A stretch of DNA of 64,000 nt from Paenibacillus hunanensis (GTDB taxonomy: Bacteria; Bacillota; Bacilli; Paenibacillales; Paenibacillaceae), in contig NZ_BMMB01000007.1 in the NCBI RefSeq assembly GCF_014645615.1, forward strand, positions 62,001 to 126,000, in the 5' to 3' direction. The position numbers were made by a program, and so were the translations under genes. Under the pieces are notes generated by a model that did not search any database, had not been told where the DNA came from, and saw nothing but the letters and a program-made list of their open reading frames with translations. Shown here one piece after another: positions 53,237-63,526 of the stretch (position 1 is its first letter; every line of letters starts with the position of its first letter).

Positions 53237-54016
53237 ATGAGTATCTTTTCGGAGCATCTGTCCCATTTGAGCGAGCAGCTAAGGCATGATCCTTCCGTTT
53301 TGGCTCTGCTTTTAGCAGGAGAGGAAGGCAGCTATAGTGGGGCTGCGGGTACAGAGCTGAATGTGATCATTGTGGTGTCAGATGAGGAATTTGAAGCACG
53401 TCTACAGGATGGACGTTTGCATTATAAAATGACAGATCCTGCTGTAGAGGATACACAGATTACAGGGCGCTACATTTCCCCACGTTATCTGCAAAAGGTA
53501 GCACGAGCAGGTAGTGAACCGGCGCGCTTTGCTTTTATGGGTGCAGTGATCGTGTTCTCTGATTTACCTGAATTACGCAGCCTGATCAACGAGATTACCG
53601 AGTATCCATTACATCTCAAGCAGGCGAATATCAATCGGTTCTATGCCCAATTTGAGGCATGGTATCTGGAGTGTAAGCGTGCGCTCGTTCAGCAGGAGCA
53701 TTATGTACTGCATCAGTCGATTATGAATCTGCTATTATTCGGTGGACGCCTTATTCTCGCTCATAACGAGATGCTATATCCCGGGCAAAAGCTGCTAGTA
53801 CATATGCTGGAGCACGCGCAGCGCAAGCCTGAACAGCTCCTATCCGCTATGCAATCCTTGATGGTGACACCGTCAGAGATGTGTCTGGAACGTCTGTATC
53901 GGCAAGTTCGAGATTACCGTAACTGGGTCAATGAAGAGCTGAACTGGACAGATTATGTGATCATGGACAATGAAATGCAGTGGCTCCGTCAGAGTGTATC
54001 GGTCGGTGATATTTAA
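53237..54016 (+). CDS. Nucleotidyltransferase-like protein
   Basis: 259 residues from ATG after AAGGAGGAGTTTG. The N-terminal part resembles a minimal nucleotidyltransferase (LALLLAGEEGSYSGAAGTELNVIIVVSDEEFE), but the usual GSxARG motif is altered to GEEGSY, and the acidic metal ligands are not clear. The rest is helical (QFEAWYLECKRALVQQEHYVLHQSIMNLLLFGGRLILAHN), as in aminoglycoside- and kanamycin-type nucleotidyltransferase relatives. It may be inactive or act on an unknown substrate. It lies behind a Fur-boxed promoter, so iron starvation should induce it, an unusual setting for this family. Confidence 0.6.
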   Translation: MSIFSEHLSHLSEQLRHDPSVLALLLAGEEGSYSGAAGTELNVIIVVSDEEFEARLQDGRLHYKMTDPAVEDTQITGRYISPRYLQKVARAGSEPARFAFMGAVIVFSDLPELRSLINEITEYPLHLKQANINRFYAQFEAWYLECKRALVQQEHYVLHQSIMNLLLFGGRLILAHNEMLYPGQKLLVHMLEHAQRKPEQLLSAMQSLMVTPSEMCLERLYRQVRDYRNWVNEELNWTDYVIMDNEMQWLRQSVSVGDI

Positions 54017-54043
54017 CCGCTTGATTAGATATAGCTGCACAAT

Positions 54044-54090
54044 AAAAGCCCGCTTCCCTCAATAATCGTTGTTGAGGAAAGTGGGTTTTT
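54044..54090 (+). terminator. Terminator
   Basis: AAAAGCCCGCTTCCCTCAA (54044-54062) pairs with TTGAGGAAAGTGGGTTTTT (54072-54090) with one mismatch. Confidence 0.88.
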
Positions 54091-54218
54091 GTACAATCTC
54101 TGTTATATTGTATGATTTTCATCATAATAAGAAATGCAGGTCATTTATTTAGCTTCGATTAGCGTAAAGCGTGTGTTGACTGGTACAGGTAGGGGATAGG
54201 ATCGTAGGGGGTACGATC

Positions 54219-55424
54219 TTATTTTGCAGTAGCTCCATCAAATACATGCTGGAAGCTGATCATGCCATTACCATAAATATTGTCCTTGCCTGGTGTGCCG
54301 AGATCGACACTGTTTTGCTCGATCAGGCTGCGTAGCTGGTCATTAGTTAATTGTGGATAAGCTTGTTTTAACACTGCCGCCATACCACTTACAAATGGAG
54401 CGGCAACCGAAGTACCGTCACGCAGTTCATATTTGCCTGTGCTAGCTGTGCTTACGATGTGCGCGCCAGGTGCAGTTACATCAACTTCAGGGCCTGTCGC
54501 CGAGAATGTTGGACGAGACAGACTATCATCAATAGCGGCTACAGCGATCACATTGTTAGCCTTAGCTGGAAACTCTACCGTATCCTGCTGTACATCAGCT
54601 GTACCCTTGTTACCTACAGCAGCGATGAGGAGAATGCCCTGATCATGTGCCGTTTGAAGCATTTGTTGAACGGCTGGTGAAGCTTGTGGGAATGCGATCG
54701 ACATATTCACGATATCCATTTTATTCTGGATGGCCCAGTTCAGACCTTCAGCTAATTGCTCTGTCGAGCCATTTCCTTGATTATCCAAAATTTTAACAGC
54801 ATACAGGCTTGCATCCGGTGCTTCACCGATCAGACCTTTGCCGTTATTTTGTGCTCCGATAATGCCGGCAACGAATGTTCCGTGACCGTTATCGTCCGCG
54901 TAGGAGGAGGTGTAATCAACGACCGATACGCCACCTGCGATCTTGAGATCGGAGTGATTGGAGATGCCTGTATCGAGAATAGCTACCTTCACACCTTTGC
55001 CTGTATAGCCCTTTTGTAGAGCGAGCTGAGCATCAACGGTGCCATAACCCCAAGACGCTTGTTCATTGCCCTGTACCGTGATAGCTTTAACATCAGGTGT
55101 GAACGCTTGTGCTGCGGAAGCATACGTAACGCTTGGCTCAATGCTGACGATGCCAGAGGTTTGAGCAAGCTGCTCCTTTTGCTTGTCATTCAAGCTTAAT
55201 GCTGCCATGTCCAGATGATTGAAAAATTCAGTGTGTCCTGCTCCGGAAACATTAGCAATAGCTTCCTTTGCCTGGATCGTGGAATATTGAACGAGATAGC
55301 GTTGTTCGGTAGATGTATGATTAGAATAATGAAATCCTACAATTGCAGCGGATAGAATAGGAATAAGAATGGTTGCAGATACGGCCGATTTTTTCCAGGT
55401 TTTAAAAAGGTTAAAACTTTTCAT
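54219..55424 (-). CDS. Secreted subtilisin-like serine protease
   Basis: 401 residues from the ATG at 55424 (AGGAGC upstream; a TTG 21 bases earlier is weaker). A signal segment (about 13-31) and an inhibitor-I9-type propeptide (41-105) precede the S8 catalytic domain. The triad is Asp151 (ILDTGI), His181 (NGHGT) and Ser339 (GTSVAAP), with oxyanion Asn272. The protein is exported, folds with the aid of the propeptide and is cut to a mature enzyme of about 28 kDa. It probably digests extracellular protein. Monocistronic. Confidence 0.93.
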   Translation of the reverse strand: MKSFNLFKTWKKSAVSATILIPILSAAIVGFHYSNHTSTEQRYLVQYSTIQAKEAIANVSGAGHTEFFNHLDMAALSLNDKQKEQLAQTSGIVSIEPSVTYASAAQAFTPDVKAITVQGNEQASWGYGTVDAQLALQKGYTGKGVKVAILDTGISNHSDLKIAGGVSVVDYTSSYADDNGHGTFVAGIIGAQNNGKGLIGEAPDASLYAVKILDNQGNGSTEQLAEGLNWAIQNKMDIVNMSIAFPQASPAVQQMLQTAHDQGILLIAAVGNKGTADVQQDTVEFPAKANNVIAVAAIDDSLSRPTFSATGPEVDVTAPGAHIVSTASTGKYELRDGTSVAAPFVSGMAAVLKQAYPQLTNDQLRSLIEQNSVDLGTPGKDNIYGNGMISFQHVFDGATAK

Positions 55425-56058
55425 TAATAATATAGCTCCTCGCAAGTGTGGGTATAAGGATTTAAGTCTTATTACCCATAAATCATCTTATTAATCAGTA
55501 ATTTCTATTAAATTATAACTTTTTTCGACACAATAAGCAATAATTAATATTATTTGTAATATTTTGTCGTAATATATGAAAGTAAAGCGAATTTTCGATA
55601 CTTTTATTATGTACATATATATTCAATGAGTTATAAGAAGAAGTGAAGGGAGACCTATAGAAGGTGTCGTATTAAAAAATGGCTAGTATGCGGATGATAA
55701 AATCCATTTCGATAACTAATATTTTATAATCTGAACTAAATTTTCTATCAATATATAGGATTTTACGTTCCTATTGCTTGAATGGAGACAATACACTTTT
55801 AAAATGTAGATATAAAGGTACAAAAGCAACAGAGTGCTATTAGTACTAGGCTTAGACAAGAACTGCTTTCGAGATAAATAAGCCATCGACTCTACATGAG
55901 CTGGTTAGTTAGCATAAGTCATTGAGACACGTAAAAGGATTATGACGTCGATATCGAGTGGGATGCCAGGCTGTGGTGAATGGAGCTGGAAGCGAACCAT
56001 AATTAGAAATCGGTAAATGACGTTTATTTGAATGGCATAGCTGGATAGATGAATGTTC
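55425..56058. other. AT-rich intergenic region
   Basis: About 630 bases, very AT-rich near the protease start (55480-55620), where its promoter must lie. No frame with a ribosome site and no recognisable RNA is seen. Confidence 0.5.
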
Positions 56059-56096
56059 TAAAAGGCTCCTTTGATTATAACCAATGGAGCCTTTTA
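56059..56096. terminator. Terminator of the NRPS gene
   Basis: CTAAAAGGCTCC (56059-56070) pairs with GGAGCCTTTTAG (56085-56096). It lies 56 bases past the NRPS stop on the minus strand. Confidence 0.85.
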
Positions 56097-56151
56097 GGTA
56101 TATTCGTATCATTCAGTTGAACAATAATGATAGATAATAGTACATATAGAA

Positions 56152-59100
56152 TTAAGCATTCAAAGAACGAGAAGACACAGGCTCATCAGCTGACGTGCTG
56201 TCTGATGTTGCAGGAGTCGCTTTGAGCTCTGCTACAGGCTCTGGGAAATAACCAATACCAGCTGCATAGGACAGCATCGCTTGAATAAATGTCAGATCAG
56301 GTAGCGCGCAGCTGATACCGTCCTGTTCAAGACGCTGCGCTGTCAGTGGGTTAGCCAGACGATAGGGTGATTGACGTGCTCCGTCACCCTCTAGCTGTGC
56401 CATGGCCAGCTGCATAGCCTCTGCAGGCTTGCTGATCGAGCTATCGAGTAGCCAGTTATGATACGCATCCTGACGAAGCTGCTCGACCGGGTAACCAGCG
56501 TCATTAATCAATCCAATTAGATCACTGTACAGCAACTGCTGCGGGTTGCAGATGTGGAAGATACGACCTGCGGTATCTGGCTGTAATGCCAGGTGCACGA
56601 TGGAACGTCCAGCATAATCGATCGGTGTAAAGTCCATCCATTGATCAACAGCAGGAGCTTTACCAAGCAGCAGCATAGCTTTAATCATCCGGTACATGGC
56701 GTTACTGTCGATATTGCGCTGGAAGCTACCGCTCATCGAATGGCTGGACAGATTACCTGCACGGTAAATGTTAATAGCCAGTCCTTGCTCTGCTGCTTGC
56801 AGTACGAGTTTCTCACCTTCCAGCTTACTGTTGGTGTATACGTTCTCCGCGCGTAGTGAATCTGGAATGGTCCCCGCTTCTATAACTTGCTGCCATTTGC
56901 CCTCCAGAGACAGGTCTTCTGGAATCCCCATTGTCGATACATAATGGAAGCGAATGCCTTTACGCACAGTTGCCAGCTTCAGCAGCTCATTGGTTGACAG
57001 GATATTCGTTTTACGGAAATGCTCCGGATCACCGAAATGACGCACATCGGCTGCACTGTGAATGATCGCATCCATGCTGTGAGCGAGCAGTTCATGATCC
57101 GCTGCACTAATTCCCAGTCCAGGTTGCTCCAGATTGCCCTCGATGACCGTCACCCGCTCGTCGAAGCCGGTCAGCATATTACGTCCAAAATAAAGCTCCA
57201 TTGTCGACTTGAGGCGATCCAGACTGCTGGCATTACCTGATTTACGTACCAGCGCATAGATGTGCGCCTCGCTACGTTGGAGCAGCTCATACAATAGATA
57301 GGAGCCAAGATAGCCAGTACCACCAGTAAGCAGCACGCCTGTTGTTGGTTTTAGCATTTCCTGAGGAGCAGCGACATTTACACGCTCCGGGAATTCCACC
57401 AGATCGATCAGCTCACAGGATGGTGTAAATGGCAGAATATCTGCTTGACCGCCACCAGGAAGCTCAGCACGGGCTGCGAGTGCAGCAATCGTTTTACATT
57501 CAAAGAAGTCGGCGATTTTAAGCCCTGGATAATCGGATTTGAGTAGTACCAGTACATGGATAACATGCAGGGAGTCGCCACCGATCGAGAAGAAGTCATC
57601 ATGGATACCGATCTGCTCACGATTCAGCACCTCAGACCATGCTGCGGCAAGACGCTGCTCCGTCTCCGTTGAAGGTGCTACATAGCCTACAGCTTGCTCA
57701 GCAAGCTCGGTATTCGGATAGTTAACCAGCTTTTTACGCTCTGCTTTGCCTGTAGGTGAGATCGGGATCTCATCGAGCTGACATACAAACTTCGGTACAA
57801 AGTATGAAGGCAAACGATCAGCTAAAAATTGCTTGATCGCCGCTGGGGACAGCTTGCTTCCATCACTCGTTGTAAAGTAAGCCACAAGCATGTTTTGATT
57901 GGAAGCATCTTTTTTCGCTACAACAACAGCATCCTGAATCGCCTCGTATTTGTTCAGATTATCCTCGATTTCACCGATTTCGATGCGATGACCGCGAATT
58001 TTAATCTGAGAATCACGACGTCCTACATATTCGATGGTTCCGTCTGGTAACAGCTTCGCTAGATCGCCGGAGCGATAGAGCTTCTCGCCTGGAATATGAG
58101 GATGATCTACGAAAGCTGCTGCTGTTTTGTCAGGTTGATTCAGGTAGCCTTTGGCGATACCGACTGTGGAGATATACATTTCACCAGGTACACCAACCGG
58201 GCAAGGCATTTGCTGATCATTCATAATCCATACTTCGTAGTTATTAATTGGTCGTCCAATCGGTACATTGACGATATGCTCTGGCAGTGTATCGCTTACT
58301 TTGTGCATCGTAGCGCAGACGGTGCATTCTGTCGGACCATAGGCATTTACAACATGTACGGTTTGATCGATCTTCTGCTGGAATGCACGTACACGCTCGC
58401 CGTACAGTGCTTCACCAGCGACAGCGAGAAGGCGCAGGCTGTGTAGACGAGCGTAGCCTTCTGGGGAAAGGTAGGCAGACAGCTGATTAAAGAAAACGGT
58501 AGGTAATGCTGTAACAATCGTCGTCTGTGTACGCTCAATCGCTACGGCAAACTCTTCGATCGATACCCGCTCATCCGCATCCAGCATGTACATGTGAGCA
58601 CCGTGGAACAGAGGAGCAATCGTATCCCATACCGAGCCATCAAAGCTATAGCTCGCAAATTGAGCCATAATATCCTGTGGTACGATCTCAAATTGCTCAT
58701 TCAGCACCTGACCGAGATTGACTACACCACGGTGAGCGATCAATGTTCCCTTTGGCTTACCTGTTGAACCGGAGGTGTAGATGACATACGCCAGCTCATC
58801 TGGCAGTACACCGACATCTGGATTCGATGTAGCCGCTCCAGCAGCATGAACCGATTCGATCGGAACGATACCGCGCAGAGTGGAGATCCCCGCAGTCAGC
58901 TCATGTACCTTGTGATAATGCTCATTCTGTGTGAGTACAAAGGCAGAGCGTGTATCCTGTACGATATAATGGTTGCGGTCATCAGGATGGGCAGGATCGA
59001 CTGGCACATACACACCCCCAGCCTTCATAATGCCAAGCAGGCTGACCACACTGTACAGACTGCGATCGAGAAACATCGTAACAAATTCCCCTTTACGAAG

Positions 59101-59895
59101 TCCTTTGGATAACAGATGATGTGCAATCTGGTTGGCTTGCTCATTGAGCTGTGTATACGTCCAGGTTGTATCACGGAAGCTGATTGCAGGACGCTCTGGA
59201 TGCAGAAATGCCGCTTTTTCAAATGCACCATGAAACGTCAATTCGTTGTTATACGGCGCGGTTGTATAGTTGAGCGCAGAATACAGCACTTCATCCTCGG
59301 GGTTCAAAATGTTCACAGCGCCTACCGGAAGCTGTGGATCAGCAAGTAATCCTTCCAGCAAGCGAATATAGTAGGTAGAGAAGCGAGCAATCGTTGCAGG
59401 CTTCAATAGAGAGTCATTATATTCCACCACCATCGTTAATGAAGAAGGCTGCGGCTCAATTGTCCAGTTGATCAGTTGTCCTGGTTGTGCTGGAATTGTC
59501 TGACCGAAGCTAAACACGGTTTCACCTTGAACCCGTTGTCCGGACTTGCCTTCTTTTAGCTGAGCATATACCTGCTGGACGATCGTTTCGAAGGAAGGAG
59601 ACTCTTCAAAAGACACAGACACGGGAAAGGTTCCTTTATTAGAAGCAAACAAGACGGCAGTTTCATATTCAGCGGACATGCGATGAATCCATCCCAGATA
59701 AGCGGCGAGTAGCAGACTTTGCTGCTGCAAACCAGCTTCAAGACGAGCTACATATCCAGCGATCGTTTGACCAAGATCAAAGCGATGGATTGCAAATGTA
59801 TCCTTTTGATGCTGACGGGCATGATCAAGTGGAATTTGCAGAGCAGGAAGTTGAACCGGCTTATTGGCAGGACGAATATTTTCTGGTGAGGACAT
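56152..59895 (-). CDS. Single-module NRPS: adenylation, carrier protein, thioester reductase
   Basis: 1247 residues from ATG after AAAGGAGAGATCATT. Residues 20-200 resemble the rear half of a condensation domain but lack HHxxxDG. The adenylation domain (215-730) has YTSGSTGKPKG at 373-383, NAYGPTE and the catalytic Lys717. Its pocket code reads D419, G420, W423, T462, A491, A493, A518, V526, C527, K717, near the Phe/aromatic codes. The carrier serine is Ser775 (GGDSL). The terminal reductase (850-1247) has GGTGYLG at 858-864 and catalytic Tyr1020/Lys1024. The product should be an amino aldehyde released with NADPH. The order also resembles fungal Lys2 aminoadipate reductase. No tailoring or phosphopantetheinyl transferase gene is nearby. 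Confidence 0.9.
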   Translation of the reverse strand: MSSPENIRPANKPVQLPALQIPLDHARQHQKDTFAIHRFDLGQTIAGYVARLEAGLQQQSLLLAAYLGWIHRMSAEYETAVLFASNKGTFPVSVSFEESPSFETIVQQVYAQLKEGKSGQRVQGETVFSFGQTIPAQPGQLINWTIEPQPSSLTMVVEYNDSLLKPATIARFSTYYIRLLEGLLADPQLPVGAVNILNPEDEVLYSALNYTTAPYNNELTFHGAFEKAAFLHPERPAISFRDTTWTYTQLNEQANQIAHHLLSKGLRKGEFVTMFLDRSLYSVVSLLGIMKAGGVYVPVDPAHPDDRNHYIVQDTRSAFVLTQNEHYHKVHELTAGISTLRGIVPIESVHAAGAATSNPDVGVLPDELAYVIYTSGSTGKPKGTLIAHRGVVNLGQVLNEQFEIVPQDIMAQFASYSFDGSVWDTIAPLFHGAHMYMLDADERVSIEEFAVAIERTQTTIVTALPTVFFNQLSAYLSPEGYARLHSLRLLAVAGEALYGERVRAFQQKIDQTVHVVNAYGPTECTVCATMHKVSDTLPEHIVNVPIGRPINNYEVWIMNDQQMPCPVGVPGEMYISTVGIAKGYLNQPDKTAAAFVDHPHIPGEKLYRSGDLAKLLPDGTIEYVGRRDSQIKIRGHRIEIGEIEDNLNKYEAIQDAVVVAKKDASNQNMLVAYFTTSDGSKLSPAAIKQFLADRLPSYFVPKFVCQLDEIPISPTGKAERKKLVNYPNTELAEQAVGYVAPSTETEQRLAAAWSEVLNREQIGIHDDFFSIGGDSLHVIHVLVLLKSDYPGLKIADFFECKTIAALAARAELPGGGQADILPFTPSCELIDLVEFPERVNVAAPQEMLKPTTGVLLTGGTGYLGSYLLYELLQRSEAHIYALVRKSGNASSLDRLKSTMELYFGRNMLTGFDERVTVIEGNLEQPGLGISAADHELLAHSMDAIIHSAADVRHFGDPEHFRKTNILSTNELLKLATVRKGIRFHYVSTMGIPEDLSLEGKWQQVIEAGTIPDSLRAENVYTNSKLEGEKLVLQAAEQGLAINIYRAGNLSSHSMSGSFQRNIDSNAMYRMIKAMLLLGKAPAVDQWMDFTPIDYAGRSIVHLALQPDTAGRIFHICNPQQLLYSDLIGLINDAGYPVEQLRQDAYHNWLLDSSISKPAEAMQLAMAQLEGDGARQSPYRLANPLTAQRLEQDGISCALPDLTFIQAMLSYAAGIGYFPEPVAELKATPATSDSTSADEPVSSRSLNA

Positions 59896-60028
59896 AATGA
59901 TCTCTCCTTTAAAATGAAGTTGATGAACTGTAGGTTGTATAAGCACAGTTGAAAAGAGAGTTGCGTTGTTACATTTTGTTTCATATACACATATGATTAT
60001 ATGATTTCTCCTATACACCTGTAGAAAA

Positions 60029-60066
60029 GAAATGCCTTCCAGCGCAATGTGGAGGGCATTCTTTTC
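60029..60066. terminator. Terminator downstream of the chemoreceptor
   Basis: AATGCCTTCC (60031-60040) pairs with GGAGGGCATT (60051-60060); T-rich sequence flanks it on both strands. It insulates the NRPS gene from the upstream receptor gene. Confidence 0.75.
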
Positions 60067-60127
60067 CCTGGCTGTACAGGAGAAGGAACCATTAAATTAG
60101 TGTCTGGTGCGAAGTGGCGTACTCTTT

Positions 60128-61885
60128 TTAATCTGCTTTACGAACATGGAAATGGGAGATCAGCTCTTGCAGTTGCTCCGCCATATTGGACAGCTGATTC
60201 GCTGCTTCAGACGTAGAGACAACCGTTGCTTTTTGACCTTCCAGGTTTTCAGATACTTTGTTACTGTTGGCAGCAGCGACATTCGCTGTTGTTCTCAGGT
60301 TCTCTGTAGTTGCAGCCATCTCTTCCGTTCCGGCGGAGATTTGCTGTGTTGCACTGGAGATATCCTGAATTTGCTCGGTTACTTTTTTGGTTGCAAGGTG
60401 AATCTCAGCAAACAGCTTGCCTGTTTGATCCGCGATTGACATCCCATGCTCCACTTCGGTTGTTCCTTTTTTCATCGAGGTTACCGCATTTTGAATCTCG
60501 TTTTGGATCTCAACGATCAATGTGCTAATCTGATTCGCAGAATCGGCGGATTGCTCAGCCAGCTTACGTACCTCGCCAGCAACGACCGCAAAGCCTTTAC
60601 CATGCTCACCGACACGTGCAGCCTCAATGGATGCGTTCAGTGCAAGCAGGTTCGTTTGACCGGAGATGCCTGTGATAATACCGAGAATATTTCCGATTTC
60701 CTGTGAACGGCTTTCCAGCAATTCAACTGCTTTAGCTGTCTCATGCACGGAAGTTGAGATCAGCGACATCTGCTTCGTAACATCGCTCACAATCTCATTA
60801 CCATGCGCTGACTTTTGCTCCATCGCAAAGGCTTCATCCGAAACTGTGGACGAGTTTTTCGCAATTGTACTAATAACTGTAGAGACTTCATTCATCGCTT
60901 TAGCTGTTTCTTCTGTAGCAGCTTCCTGGTATTTCATACCGTCTGCGATATCCTGAACACTGTTTGCCAGACTAAGCGAACGGCTACTGTGATCGGAGGC
61001 GCTGTCCATCAGCATTTTCGCAGATTCAGTAACCTGCTTGGAAGCCGATTGTACATTGACGATAACGCTATTCATTTTCGCGACCATCTCGTTGAACTTC
61101 TGGTTAATAATTCCGAGATCGTCCTTACCGGTTTTGATATGAATATCCAGATTACCCTTGCTGACCTCTTCAATCCCGCGTATTAGCTCACGAATTGGAG
61201 ACAGTGTACGACGTACAATGAAGAATTGCAGTACGAAGATAATAATCAGGAAGATAACCATAATGGTGATCCCACGGATGAGAAGCTGGTGCAGACCATC
61301 TGGTACAGCACTTGCATCTACATCGACACCAAAGTAAGCAAAAATCTTACCGTTGGAGTCTTTGATAGGGTAAAGGATCGTTGTCCACAGACCAAAATCA
61401 TCGCTATAGAAGCTAGTAAAGGTAGTTTGACCCGTTTTCAGCATTTCCTGAATACCTTCAACAATCGTCTGTGGCTGCTCGTACATATCACCGATGTTAA
61501 CCTTGCCTTCTTTGAGGGCTTCCATCAGTTTGGTTGGAACAGCTACAAGCTGTGTACCGTTACCATTTTCTAGCTCGGTACCAAATACATAAGCCTGCGC
61601 GATATTTGGATTGTATTTGTTCACGTTATCCAGATAGGAGCGCAATTCGCTTTGTACGGTTCCTTCGTAGCTTTTTTCAGTCATTGCCTGTTGAACTTGC
61701 TGTGACGTAATGCCCTGAGCAAACGTATCGGTGACGGCTTGAATCTGTCCGTGAAGCTGATCGATTAGAATCGATCGTTGTGTGATATAACTGCTGACGA
61801 GCAGAATGACACCAATCAACACAATGCTAACTGCTGAGATGATCAGATTTTTTGCAACGAATGATAGCCTGCCTATTTTCTTCAA
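60128..61885 (-). CDS. Transmembrane methyl-accepting chemotaxis protein
   Basis: 585 residues; the start is a TTG after AGGAGTGAAGATCA. A membrane helix (13-33) and a second (205-223) bracket an extracellular sensor of about 170 residues with Cache features (LWTTILYPIKDSNGKIFAYFGVDVD). A HAMP domain (225-280) and the cytoplasmic signalling coil follow, with the tip GIITGISGQTNLLALNASIEAARVGEHGKGFAVVAGEVRKLAEQ near 400-445. It signals through CheA/CheW to the flagella. The ligand, possibly an organic acid or amino acid, is unknown. Confidence 0.93.
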   Translation of the reverse strand: MKKIGRLSFVAKNLIISAVSIVLIGVILLVSSYITQRSILIDQLHGQIQAVTDTFAQGITSQQVQQAMTEKSYEGTVQSELRSYLDNVNKYNPNIAQAYVFGTELENGNGTQLVAVPTKLMEALKEGKVNIGDMYEQPQTIVEGIQEMLKTGQTTFTSFYSDDFGLWTTILYPIKDSNGKIFAYFGVDVDASAVPDGLHQLLIRGITIMVIFLIIIFVLQFFIVRRTLSPIRELIRGIEEVSKGNLDIHIKTGKDDLGIINQKFNEMVAKMNSVIVNVQSASKQVTESAKMLMDSASDHSSRSLSLANSVQDIADGMKYQEAATEETAKAMNEVSTVISTIAKNSSTVSDEAFAMEQKSAHGNEIVSDVTKQMSLISTSVHETAKAVELLESRSQEIGNILGIITGISGQTNLLALNASIEAARVGEHGKGFAVVAGEVRKLAEQSADSANQISTLIVEIQNEIQNAVTSMKKGTTEVEHGMSIADQTGKLFAEIHLATKKVTEQIQDISSATQQISAGTEEMAATTENLRTTANVAAANSNKVSENLEGQKATVVSTSEAANQLSNMAEQLQELISHFHVRKAD

Positions 61886-62334
61886 TGATCTTCACTCCTG
61901 TAATAAGTATGGAATTAGCTAGGGTTAGGCACTGAATGATTACTCAGTGGCCATTTCCGACGATTGCAAGGCTTAGCAAATTAGGTATTTAGGATTATTT
62001 TTTAGTATGTAAGAATTAGTATTACCTAAAAATTGAAGGTAAAATTTTTCCTAATACTAGAAATTGAATCTCTATTTGCTAGCCAGCACACAAAAGTATA
62101 TGTCGGAATTTGTAGGCAGTTATGTTATAGCATTGTGAAAATTTATCAGGAATGAATATGCTACTCATGGTGTAGTTCTTTTAGACTATTAGCATATACC
62201 CTGAAAAATCCGACTTGAAACATTTCAAATTAATTTTTTACAATATAAAATATTACAATTTTTGACATGATTCGCGATGAGCGATTTACTTTGTATTTCT
62301 GAAATACATGGGATAAAATATAAAATAGAGCGTA
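61886..62334. other. AT-rich intergenic region
   Basis: About 450 bases between the chemoreceptor start and a small minus-strand gene. It is very AT-rich around 61980-62260 and contains no credible frame or strong hairpin. Confidence 0.5.
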
Positions 62335-62532
62335 TTAGCTGTGGTAATTGCCTTGAGGCTGGTCAAGCACCCACTCTAGCATGGTAGACATATCTTCCAA
62401 TCGAGCGAGTTGCTGATGTAATGAGGTATAAGCAGCAGCTTCTGGTGTGAGTGTAGAGAGGCGTGTGCGCAAATTCGTCTTTTGTGTGTTGAGCTCATGT
62501 AGCTTGGCCTTGATCTGATCTTGAGTTCGCAT
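62335..62532 (-). CDS. Small helical protein, uncharacterised
   Basis: 65 residues after AAAAGGAGCCTGCCTT. It is a predicted helical hairpin or coiled coil (IKAKLHELNTQKTNLRTRLSTL; YTSLHQQLARLEDMSTMLEWVL). No family is recognised. It is divergent from rpiA. Confidence 0.6.
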   Translation of the reverse strand: MRTQDQIKAKLHELNTQKTNLRTRLSTLTPEAAAYTSLHQQLARLEDMSTMLEWVLDQPQGNYHS

Positions 62533-62779
62533 AAGGCAGGCTCCTTTTCAAATGGGAATGAATTGAGATTGAGATGGTGTGTATTCGCCAGTTTCAGTTC
62601 AGTATAGTTCAATTGATTCAGGAAATCCATGTATGCAGACGTATTTTAATACATAAATAGCCATACATGCCAGAACTGGAATGTTATTCTTCTCATGTGG
62701 ATTAGAATGGGTATGTTGCTTGTTAACAGAAGTGATGGAAAAACAGGACAAAAATCTGAGCAGTGGAGTGAACGAAACG

Positions 62780-63457
62780 ATGAATATTAAGCAGCTGGCT
62801 GCTGAAAAAGCAGTGGATTGGGTAGAAGATGGAATGACAGTCGGATTAGGTACAGGCTCAACTGCGGTCTATGCCATCCGTAAAATTGGTGAGCTGGTGC
62901 AGCAGGGAATGCGTATTCAGGCGGTAGCAACTTCAGAGGAATCGGAGAAGCTGGCACGCGAGCTGTCGATCCCAATTTTGCCATTTGCTGAGGTCGGTAC
63001 GATTGATCTGACCATTGATGGAGCGGATGAAGTCGACCCGGATCTGAATCTGATCAAGGGCGGTGGCGGTGCATTGCTGCGCGAGAAGATCGTAGCTGCA
63101 CGTAGTCGTCAGGTGATGATCGTCGCTGGTGAAAATAAAGTCGTGAAGCGTCTGGGTGAATTCCCACTACCTGTAGAGGTCGTTACCTTTGCCCATGAGT
63201 GGACGATTCAAAAGCTCGAAAGTCTGGGCTGTACGCCGGTACTGCGCAAAACGGACAGCGGTGAGGTATTCATTACAGATAACGGCAACTATACAGTGGA
63301 TTGTCATTTCAATGAGATTCTGAATCCAGCTCGTATGCACCGGCAATTGAACGATATTCCGGGTGTGGTTGATAATGGACTATTTATCGGTCTGGCAAGC
63401 GCGGTAGTCGTTGCTTATAATAGTGGCACGATTGAGGTTAAGCGCGCCGGGCAATAA
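62780..63457 (+). CDS. rpiA: Ribose-5-phosphate isomerase A
   Basis: 225 residues. The start at MNIKQLAAEKAVDW fits the family, although its GGAG lies somewhat far upstream; longer in-frame readings are less likely. RpiA motifs are GLGTGSTAVYAI (phosphate site), DLTIDGADEVDPDLNLIKGGGGALLREKI with the catalytic Asp and Glu, and EVFITDNGNYTVDCHF. It interconverts ribose 5-phosphate and ribulose 5-phosphate. Confidence 0.95.
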   Translation: MNIKQLAAEKAVDWVEDGMTVGLGTGSTAVYAIRKIGELVQQGMRIQAVATSEESEKLARELSIPILPFAEVGTIDLTIDGADEVDPDLNLIKGGGGALLREKIVAARSRQVMIVAGENKVVKRLGEFPLPVEVVTFAHEWTIQKLESLGCTPVLRKTDSGEVFITDNGNYTVDCHFNEILNPARMHRQLNDIPGVVDNGLFIGLASAVVVAYNSGTIEVKRAGQ

Positions 63458-63526
63458 TAGATGGCACTAAGTAATAACGCACTCATTATAGAGTAAAGAA
63501 TACAATCCAAATTACAGGCACACTTG

